NCBI GenBank assembly: GCA_963826695.1
Contig: CAWGXZ010000006.1
Location: 427,583 to 491,582, forward strand
Direction: 5' to 3'
From: CAWGXZ01 sp963826695
GTDB lineage: Bacteria; Pseudomonadota; Gammaproteobacteria; Burkholderiales; Burkholderiaceae_C
DNA length: 64,000 nucleotides
Position numbers and translations under genes: made by a program. Positions 57,981 to 64,000 of this stretch are shown here, one piece after another (positions within the stretch are counted from its first letter, which is position 1; the number at the start of each line of letters is the position of its first letter). The notes under the pieces are model-generated. The model saw nothing but the letters and a program-made list of their open reading frames with translations. It searched no databases and was not told the DNA's origin.

Positions 57981-58925
57981 ATGGATTTGCGTCAGCTCCG
58001 CTACTTCCTTGCCATCGCGACCGCAAAAAGCATGTCGCGCGCTTCCGTGACGGTCGGTGTCACACAGTCGGCGTTAACACGTCAGTTGCAGCTGCTCGAA
58101 GAGGAGCTCGGCTTGCCGCTCCTGCGCCGCACCGGGCACGGCGTGACCCTGACCGATGCCGGCGAGCGGTTTTTCGAGTCGTCCAGCGAGATCGTCAACC
58201 GGGCAGACGACTCCGTACGCGAGATGCAGGCGCTGCGCCAGAGCGCCGCCGGCAGGGTGGTGCTGGGCATCCCACCGATGCTGGCCGAAGCGCTGCTGGT
58301 GCCGCTGGTCAACCGCTTCAGCCACGACTTTCCGGAAGTCTCGCTTCGGGTGCGCGACGCGATCAGCGGCTACATCCTCGAGTGGCTGATCGCCGGCGAG
58401 GTCGATGTGGCGGTGGTCTACAACGTTCCCAAGCGCGCCAAGCTGGCCCTGGAAACCTTGATCTCGGACGAGCTGATGCTGGTCGGCCCGGCCGGCGACA
58501 AGCATCTGTCCACCGACGCGCCGATCGACCTGGCCGACGCGTTGAAGCTGCCGCTGGTGCTGACGAGCCCGCACCACGGCCTGCGCGACGCGATCGATTC
58601 AGCTGCGGCACTGCTGTCGGCGCAGCCCAATATCCGGATCGAGGTCGAGGGCATCTATTCGCTCATCCGGCTGGCGGAGGAGGGCTTTGCTTACACCTTC
58701 CTGCCGTATGGCTCGGTGTCCTACCACGTGACGCACGGCCTGTTGGCGGTGCGCCCCATCGTCAATCCGACGCTGCCCAGCGTGCTATCGGTGGCGATGT
58801 CGACCAAACGGCCGGCCACGCTGGCGATGAAACAGCTGTTCCGTTATATACGCGAGGACGTCGGCCGGCTGCTCGAGACGCAGATCTGGCAGGAACGCAA
58901 GCCGCCGACGAAAGGCGAAGGCTAG
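57981..58925 (+). CDS. LysR-family transcriptional regulator
   Basis: A 314-residue regulator with the N-terminal winged helix-turn-helix (LRQLRYFLAIATAKSMSRAS, VTQSALTRQLQLLEEELGLP, RRTGHGVTLTDAGERFF) and a periplasmic-binding-like effector domain (GRVVLGIPPMLAEALLVPLV, GEVDVAVVYNVPKRAKLALE). It is divergent from the LIV operon and probably controls it and the promoter at 44.5 kb through the shared 13-mer. The co-inducer is presumably a catabolic intermediate. Confidence 0.93.
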   Translation: MDLRQLRYFLAIATAKSMSRASVTVGVTQSALTRQLQLLEEELGLPLLRRTGHGVTLTDAGERFFESSSEIVNRADDSVREMQALRQSAAGRVVLGIPPMLAEALLVPLVNRFSHDFPEVSLRVRDAISGYILEWLIAGEVDVAVVYNVPKRAKLALETLISDELMLVGPAGDKHLSTDAPIDLADALKLPLVLTSPHHGLRDAIDSAAALLSAQPNIRIEVEGIYSLIRLAEEGFAYTFLPYGSVSYHVTHGLLAVRPIVNPTLPSVLSVAMSTKRPATLAMKQLFRYIREDVGRLLETQIWQERKPPTKGEG

Positions 58926-58990
58926 AAGCCGATCACCCGGCGCGCCGCCTTGCCCTCGTGCAGCAGGGCGAAGGCGTGGTGGAGGCGGCT
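58922..58990 (-). pseudogene. C-terminal remnant of a zinc-type alcohol dehydrogenase
   Basis: Between the lysR stop and the lyase gene the minus strand reads RLHHAFALLHEGKAARRVIG then Phe-stop, the C-terminal end of medium-chain alcohol dehydrogenases (IN.AF.L.HEGK..R.V..F). Only about 23 codons survive. It marks an old deletion junction at the end of the leuC/leuD operon. Confidence 0.5.
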
Positions 58991-59003
58991 CCGGGCTTTA
59001 TCT

Positions 59004-59867
59004 TCAGCGGGCCCAACGCTTCTCGAAGTCCCAGACTTGTTCGAATCCGATCAAGCGGCAGAACTCGCCGAAGTCTGCCATCGGCATCTCGGGCGTCTGG
59101 CTCAGGCCCCTGTCCTTCAGCGTGCGCAGCGCCTGCTCCATCGCAGCCGCCGCCACCAGGCTGGTCATCGACGGATAGATCGCCAACGCGTAGCCGATCT
59201 CCTCCAGCACCTTGGCCGGCAGGATGGGCGTCTTGCCGCCGTCCGCCATGTTGGCGAGCATGGGTTTTTCAAAGGCGGCGCAGGCGCGGCGCATTTCTTC
59301 CTCGGACTGTGGCGCCTCGAAGAACAGGATGTCGGCACCGGCCTTGTCGTAGGCCTCCAGGCGGCGCATCGCCTCATCGACGCCGTCGCTGGCTCGCACG
59401 TCCGTGCGGGCGATGATGAGGAAGTTCTCCTTGTCCTCGCGCGCCTCGGCCGCGACCTTGATCTTCTCGACCATGTCCTCCATCGGCACGCAGCGCTTGT
59501 ACGGCGTGTGGCCGCATTTTTTCGGGAATTCCTGGTCCTCGATCTGGATGGCGGTGACGCCTGCCGCCTCGTAGCCGCACACCGTGTGGTGCACGTTGAG
59601 CAGGCCGCCGTAGCCGGTGTCGGCATCGGCGATGACCGCCGCCCTGGTCGTGCGGCAGACGGTGCGCATGCGGTCGACCATCTCGGTGTAGGTCGCGATG
59701 CCGGCGTCCGGGAGGCCGAGGCACGAGGCGGTCAGCCAGTAGCCGGTGCCGTAGACGATATCGAAGCCGACCTTGTTGGTCATGACCGTCGCGATCATGT
59801 CCTGCACGCCGGGGACGACCAGGAACTCGCCGGCGGCCAGCTTCTGCTTCAGGATGGGGTTTGCCAT
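59004..59867 (-). CDS. isocitrate lyase/PEP mutase-family C-C lyase
   Basis: A 287-residue lyase of the PEP mutase/isocitrate lyase superfamily (methylisocitrate, dimethylmalate or oxaloacetate-type enzymes). It has FLVVPGVQDMIATVMTNKVG, metal site IADADTGYGG, the active-site loop EFPKKCGHTPYK and LIIARTDVRASDG. It lies downstream of LeuC/LeuD-like dehydratase genes, suggesting hydration/isomerisation of a branched dicarboxylate followed by cleavage to two small acids. The substrate is unproven; a 2-methylisocitrate-like or 2,3-dimethylmalate-like acid is plausible. Confidence 0.87.
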   Translation of the reverse strand: MANPILKQKLAAGEFLVVPGVQDMIATVMTNKVGFDIVYGTGYWLTASCLGLPDAGIATYTEMVDRMRTVCRTTRAAVIADADTGYGGLLNVHHTVCGYEAAGVTAIQIEDQEFPKKCGHTPYKRCVPMEDMVEKIKVAAEAREDKENFLIIARTDVRASDGVDEAMRRLEAYDKAGADILFFEAPQSEEEMRRACAAFEKPMLANMADGGKTPILPAKVLEEIGYALAIYPSMTSLVAAAAMEQALRTLKDRGLSQTPEMPMADFGEFCRLIGFEQVWDFEKRWAR

Positions 59868-59907
59868 GCAAAGACTCTCTCGAGTTTCGGGTGGGTGAAA
59901 ACTGGAA

Positions 59908-60513
59908 TCAGTCGATCGACGCCAGCCAGGGCCGATCAGCCTGGACCCGCGACTCGTAGGCTTCGAGTGCGCCGGCGAAATGCAGGGTGCGGGCGATGTG
60001 GTCCTCGGCCGACAGCAGCTGCTCCGCATGGCCCTCGGCCAGCGCGACGGGCAGCTCGAGCGCTTCGGACAGCCGCAGCGTGCGCGACGGCACGTCCAGG
60101 TGCAGTTCGGCGCCGGGCGCGGTCGCCAGCGCAAGCAGCAGTGCGGCATAGTCGTCCGGCGCGAGCGTGGCGGCGACCACGTCGTTCTTTACGCAGTTGT
60201 TGCGGAAGATGTCGCCGAACGACAGCGCTAGCACCGCCTGCACGCCGTAGTCGGCGAGTGCCCAGACGGCCTGTTCGCGTGAAGAGCCGCAGCCGAAGTT
60301 GCCGGCGCCCACCAGGAAACGCGGCGGCTCGGTCGCGTTCATGAAGGCAACTTCCTGGCGGCCCTCGGCTCGCCAGTCGGCGAACAGGTAGCGGCCCATG
60401 CCGCTGCGTTGCGTCAGGCGCAGGTAGGGGGCGGGGAACAGCGCGTCGGTGTCGATGTCGTCGCGGTTCAACGCGGCGGCAGGGCCGACCACGGAGGAGA
60501 CGATGCGCTTCAC
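59908..60513 (-). CDS. leuD: aconitase-family dehydratase small subunit (LeuD-like)
   Basis: A 201-residue swivel-domain subunit with DDIDTDALFPAPYLR, LVGAGNFGCGSSREQAVWAL and SFGDIFRNNCVKNDVVAATL. GTG 60513 overlaps the large-subunit stop (GTGA) and is the likely start. Position beside a lyase, Bug and dehydrogenase genes suggests a catabolic dehydratase rather than leucine synthesis; no leuA or leuB is present. The symbol reflects the family, not a proven role. Confidence 0.85.
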   Translation of the reverse strand: MKRIVSSVVGPAAALNRDDIDTDALFPAPYLRLTQRSGMGRYLFADWRAEGRQEVAFMNATEPPRFLVGAGNFGCGSSREQAVWALADYGVQAVLALSFGDIFRNNCVKNDVVAATLAPDDYAALLLALATAPGAELHLDVPSRTLRLSEALELPVALAEGHAEQLLSAEDHIARTLHFAGALEAYESRVQADRPWLASID

Positions 60514-61913
60514 GCCGTCGCCTCGCGCGGATCGCTCAGCCGGCCGGTCAGTGCCGACGCGGCGACCGAAGCAGGGCTCAGCAGGTGCGTCCGCCCGCCG
60601 GGGCCCTGGCGGTTCTCGAAATTGCGATTCGACGTCGAGGCGCAGCGCATGCCGGGGCCGACGCTGTCGCCGTTCATGCCGATGCACATCGAGCAGCCGG
60701 ACTCGCGCCACTCGAAGCCCGCGTCGACGAAGACCTGGGCCAGTCCCTCCGCCTCGGCCGCGCGCTTGACCTGGGTCGAGCCCGGCACCACAAGTCCCCG
60801 CACACCCTTCGCGATGCGACGGCCGCGCAGCACGTCAGCGGCGGCGCGCAGGTCTTCGATGCGCGAGTTGGTGCAGGAGCCGATGAAGGCGATGTCGATC
60901 GCCACCGACGACATCGCCTGACCTGGCTCCAGGCCCATGTAGGCCATTGCGGCGGCAATGCGTTCGCGCTCCGCCGGGTCAGTGGTGTCCGCGCCGTCGC
61001 CGACGCGGCCGGTGAGCGCTGCGCTGTCGGCCGGGGTGGTGCCCCAGGTGGCGGTCGGCACGACGGCAGACGCATCCATGTCGACCCGGCGCCGGTAGTC
61101 GGCGGGGTCGTCGGTGAAGAGGCCGGCCCAGGCCTTCACGGCCTCGTCGAAATGGTCCCGCGCGGCACCCTTCACGCGTTCGCGAAGGTAGGCAATGGTG
61201 GTCGCGTCCGGGGCGACCAGGCCGAAGCGCGACCCGGCCTCGATGGTCATGTTGCACAGCGTCAGCCGGGCCTCGATGGACAGCGCGGCGACAGCCGGGC
61301 CGTAATACTCGATCGCATGGCCGACGCCGCCGCCGGTGCCGATGCGGCGGATCACCGTCAGCGCCAGGTCCTTGGCGTAAACGCCCGGGCCCATCGCACC
61401 CGAGATGCCGATGCCCAGCGTCAGCGGCTTGCGCATCCACAGGCTCTGGGTGCTCATCAGGTGCTCGACCTCGGAGGTGCCCACGCCGCAGGCGAGCGCA
61501 CCGAGCGCGCCGAGTGTGGCGGTGTGCGAATCGCCGCAGGCCACGGTGGAACCCGGCAGGACCCAGCCCTGCTCGGGCGCGACCACGTGGACGATGCCCT
61601 GGCGTGGGTCGTCCAGGTCGAGCAGGCGCATGCCCGTGTGGCGCGCGTTGCTGCGCAGGGCCTCGATCTGCGCAGCGCTTTCGGGGCTGGCGATGTGCGT
61701 CAGCCGGTCGGCCGTGGTCGGCACGTTGTGGTCCTGGATCGCGATGTGGCGCGCGTTGGAGCGCACGCGCCGGTCCGCTTCGGCCAGGGCGGCGAAGGCC
61801 TGCGGGCTGGAAACCTCGTGCACCAGGTGGCGGTCGATGTAGACGAGCTCATCGCCGGCATCGTTGCGCGCGACCCGATGCGCGTCCCAGATCTTGTCGA
61901 AGAGGGTGGCCAT
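60510..61913 (-). CDS. leuC: aconitase-family dehydratase large subunit (LeuC-like)
   Basis: A 467-residue iron-sulfur dehydratase subunit. Cluster-binding motifs are FIGSCTNSRIEDLRAAADVL and SGCSMCIGMNGDSVGPGMRC; HNVPTT, VACGDSHTATLGALGALACG and SNRNFENRQGPGGRTHLLSP are also typical. ATG 61913 overlaps the Bug-gene stop (ATGA). It resembles 3-isopropylmalate dehydratase but could equally act on citraconate-, dimethylmaleate- or homoaconitate-type acids. Context favours catabolism. Confidence 0.88.
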   Translation of the reverse strand: MATLFDKIWDAHRVARNDAGDELVYIDRHLVHEVSSPQAFAALAEADRRVRSNARHIAIQDHNVPTTADRLTHIASPESAAQIEALRSNARHTGMRLLDLDDPRQGIVHVVAPEQGWVLPGSTVACGDSHTATLGALGALACGVGTSEVEHLMSTQSLWMRKPLTLGIGISGAMGPGVYAKDLALTVIRRIGTGGGVGHAIEYYGPAVAALSIEARLTLCNMTIEAGSRFGLVAPDATTIAYLRERVKGAARDHFDEAVKAWAGLFTDDPADYRRRVDMDASAVVPTATWGTTPADSAALTGRVGDGADTTDPAERERIAAAMAYMGLEPGQAMSSVAIDIAFIGSCTNSRIEDLRAAADVLRGRRIAKGVRGLVVPGSTQVKRAAEAEGLAQVFVDAGFEWRESGCSMCIGMNGDSVGPGMRCASTSNRNFENRQGPGGRTHLLSPASVAASALTGRLSDPREATA

Positions 61914-62902
61914 CAATCGAGCGTGATATTGGCAGCCTTCACGATCGCCTTGTTCTTGGTCAGGTCACGCACGATCTCGGCGCCGTAGGCCTCCGGGCTG
62001 CCGGGGGTCGCAACCACACCGAGGGCGCTCAGGCGCTCGACCATCTCGGGCGCGGTCAGCACCTTCTGCAAGGCCTGGTTGAGCTTGTCGATGATCGGGC
62101 GCGGCGTCTTGGCAGGCGCCAGCAAGCCGACCCAGGAGCTGATCTCGTAATCGCTCATGCCCATCTCGATGAAGGTGGGCACATCAGGCAGCGATGGTGC
62201 GCGCCGCCGCGAGGTGACGCCGATCGCCTTGACCGCGCCGCTCTTGACGAAGGGCATGGCACCGGTGACCGATGCGAAGGTCATCGACAGGGAGCCGCCC
62301 GCCACGTCGGTCAGGGCCGGGCCGCCGCCCTTGTAGGGGATGTGGACGAGCGGCATGCCGGTGCGCTGGCGCAGCATCTCGCCGGCCAGGTGGGTCGTGC
62401 TGCCGGTGCCGGCGCTGCCGTACGACAACCCGCCCGGCATGGAGCGGGCCAAGGCCTGCAGTTCCGTCAGGTTGGCCGCCGGCACCTTGGGGTTGACCAC
62501 CGCCGTCAGCAGGGCGTCACCTATCTTGCCGATGGGGACGAAGTCCTTTACCGAATCGAACGGCACCTTGGCGTAGACGTTGGGGTTGATCACCAGCGTG
62601 CCGTCGTAGCCCAGCAGCAGGGTGTAGCCGTTGGGTTCGGCCCGGGCCGCCAGCTGCGTGCCGATATTGCCGGCCGCACCGGCGCGGTTGTCGACCACGA
62701 TGGTCTGGCCAAGTATCTCGGCGAGCTTTGCGGCCACGATGCGGGCGCTGGCATCCGTGACTCCGCCGGGGGCGAACGGCACGATCAGCTGAATCGGCCG
62801 GTTCGGGTAGTCGGACTGGGCGTGGGCGGGCAGGCTGCAGGCGACGAGAGCAACGGCGGCCAGCAGGCCGCGGCGGAAGGGCATTGCGGTGTACGAGGTC
62901 AT
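61913..62902 (-). CDS. Bug/TctC-family solute-binding protein
   Basis: A 329-residue binding protein with a signal peptide (RGLLAAVALVACSLPAHAQS), YPNRPIQLIVPFAPGGVTDA, IVVDNRAGAAGNIGTQLAAR, GYTLLLGYDGTLVINPNVY and LPDVPTFIEMG. ATG 62902 is preceded by GGAGAC. It is co-translated with the LeuC-like gene (ATGA), so it very likely binds the acid that this operon degrades, probably a dicarboxylate. It is related to, but distinct from, the Bug protein at 37.8 kb. Confidence 0.93.
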   Translation of the reverse strand: MTSYTAMPFRRGLLAAVALVACSLPAHAQSDYPNRPIQLIVPFAPGGVTDASARIVAAKLAEILGQTIVVDNRAGAAGNIGTQLAARAEPNGYTLLLGYDGTLVINPNVYAKVPFDSVKDFVPIGKIGDALLTAVVNPKVPAANLTELQALARSMPGGLSYGSAGTGSTTHLAGEMLRQRTGMPLVHIPYKGGGPALTDVAGGSLSMTFASVTGAMPFVKSGAVKAIGVTSRRRAPSLPDVPTFIEMGMSDYEISSWVGLLAPAKTPRPIIDKLNQALQKVLTAPEMVERLSALGVVATPGSPEAYGAEIVRDLTKNKAIVKAANITLD

Positions 62903-63023
62903 GACATTTTGTCTCCAGGGGTTCTTATGAAGGTTGAGAAGTGGTCTGACGCGTCACTCGGCCTCGATGTCTGCGCGCCAAGGGCCGGCGCTCACGTGAC
63001 TCGGCGTCATCACGCGTGTCGAG

Positions 63024-63992
63024 CTACTCGCCGTTCAGCGCGGCACGTTTGCGAGCGGCGGCGAACGCCATCAGGCGCTCATCGCGCCAGTTGCGGCGCA
63101 GTTCCAGGTCTGACTGCCTCAGTCGCTCGCGACGCTGCGATTCCACCTCCGCGATCAGCGGCGCCTGCCACGGCGTTTCATGCGTGCCCGAGGCAGCGAT
63201 GCGCTGGTACAGCGGTCCGAGCCGCACCGCGTAGTCGGCCACGCCGCCGGGGGCATTCAGGTCGATGGTCTCGAAGGGCCCCATGAAGGACCAGCGCCAG
63301 CCCAGGCCGTCACGGACCGTCTTGTCGATGTCCTCGCAGCTGGCCACACCCTGCTCGACCAGCGTCCACGCTTCGCGCAACAGCACCGCCTGCAGGCGGT
63401 TCAGGACAAAGCCTTCGACCTCCTTGCGCACGTGTACCACCGTCTGGCCGACCGCCTGCATCAGCTTGTCGGCGAACTCGACGGTGGCGGCCGATGTCTG
63501 CGGCGACGGCACGAGCTCGACCACCGGTACCAGGTAGGGCGGGTTGACCGGATGCACGATCAGCGTCCGCGGCGAGATCGACAATCCGAGCGCGAAGGCC
63601 GACCCGGGAATGCCCGACGTCGAGCTGCCCACCACGGTGTCGGGCCCCAGCAGCGCGTCGAGCTCCACCATCAACTGGCGTTTCACGTCGACCCGCTCCA
63701 GCACCGACTCCTGCACGTACGCCGCGCCGCCGACGGCTTCGGCCAAGGTCGAGGCGGTGCTGATGCGGGCCAGCACGGCGGCTGGGTCTTCCGCGATCAG
63801 GCCGTGCCGCTGCAGCCCGGCCAGCTGGCTCTGGATCAGCGGGATCGACCGGGCGGTGACCTCCGGGTTGGCGTCGAACACCCGCACGGTCAGGCCGGCG
63901 CGGGCATAGACCACGGCCCAGCCGGCGCCCACCAGCCCCGCTCCGACGATGGCGACCGGCTTGCCGCCGGTGAGCTTCTCGATCTCGGTCAT
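63024..63992 (-). CDS. 3-hydroxyacyl-CoA dehydrogenase-family protein (L-gulonate dehydrogenase/lambda-crystallin-like)
   Basis: A 322-residue NAD-dependent dehydrogenase with a Rossmann motif GAGLVGAGWAVVYARAG, VFDANPEVTA, and the HPVNPPYLVPVVELVPSP active-site block typical of the L-gulonate/carnitine dehydrogenase branch. ATG 63992 follows GAGGAGAC. It is the first visible gene of the minus-strand operon leading to the Bug, LeuC, LeuD and lyase genes, so it probably oxidises a hydroxy acid early in that pathway. The operon may extend beyond the right edge. Confidence 0.88.
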   Translation of the reverse strand: MTEIEKLTGGKPVAIVGAGLVGAGWAVVYARAGLTVRVFDANPEVTARSIPLIQSQLAGLQRHGLIAEDPAAVLARISTASTLAEAVGGAAYVQESVLERVDVKRQLMVELDALLGPDTVVGSSTSGIPGSAFALGLSISPRTLIVHPVNPPYLVPVVELVPSPQTSAATVEFADKLMQAVGQTVVHVRKEVEGFVLNRLQAVLLREAWTLVEQGVASCEDIDKTVRDGLGWRWSFMGPFETIDLNAPGGVADYAVRLGPLYQRIAASGTHETPWQAPLIAEVESQRRERLRQSDLELRRNWRDERLMAFAAARKRAALNGE

Positions 63993-64000
63993 GTCTCCTC

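Overview
The window is high-GC, densely packed DNA from a Gram-negative proteobacterium. The LPS-assembly block lptD-surA-rsmA, a class II fumarase, a Csu-type fimbrial locus and several Bug/TctC-type solute-binding proteins point to a betaproteobacterium, most likely Burkholderiales. That placement is inferred from gene content only.

Layout. 0-2.4 kb: the end of an NADP-type malic enzyme, then a secreted guanyl-specific RNase with its barstar-like inhibitor. 2.4-12 kb: conserved housekeeping genes (rsmA, surA and lptD on the minus strand; amgK, an FAD oxidoreductase and fumC on the plus strand), with a large imperfect inverted repeat at 8.29-8.75 kb. 12.2-14.4 kb: a large DUF6351 lipoprotein. 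14.7-28.8 kb: a signalling island. Its plus-strand arm encodes a REC-PAS-GAF-GGDEF-EAL protein, a cheB remnant, a REC-PAS histidine kinase, a divergent KaiC-like ATPase, a diguanylate cyclase and a Cu/Zn-SOD lipoprotein. Its minus-strand arm encodes a canonical KaiC, KaiB and a PAS-GGDEF cyclase in one overlapping operon, followed by an M20 peptidase. 29.2-36 kb: a minimal Csu-type fimbrial locus with a damaged usher and tip gene, flanked by two homologous promoter and start regions. 36.2-37.2 kb: an efflux outer-membrane-factor remnant and a Phd/PIN toxin-antitoxin pair.

37.8-64 kb is a catabolic accessory region. It holds two Bug-type binding proteins, two LIV-type ABC importers, an LLM flavin monooxygenase with a flavin reductase fused to an FCD domain, an AtuA (DUF1446)/DUF4387 pair, a histidinol-dehydrogenase-like enzyme, an SDR, an amidohydrolase, a LysR regulator, and a LeuC/LeuD/isocitrate-lyase-like/hydroxyacyl-CoA-dehydrogenase operon. 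A shared 13-bp motif in two divergent promoters suggests that the LysR protein controls at least two of these units. The substrate cannot be read from the sequence.

The main biological point is the pairing of KaiC/KaiB with c-di-GMP enzymes and a histidine kinase on both strands of one locus. The main caveat is sequence quality. Several patches (about 31.6-34.3, 46.6-50.2, 52-53.6 and 56.6-57.2 kb) carry many small indels in conserved genes. The stretch 50.17-50.94 kb is strongly C-depleted and looks like corrupted or single-pass sequence rather than natural DNA.
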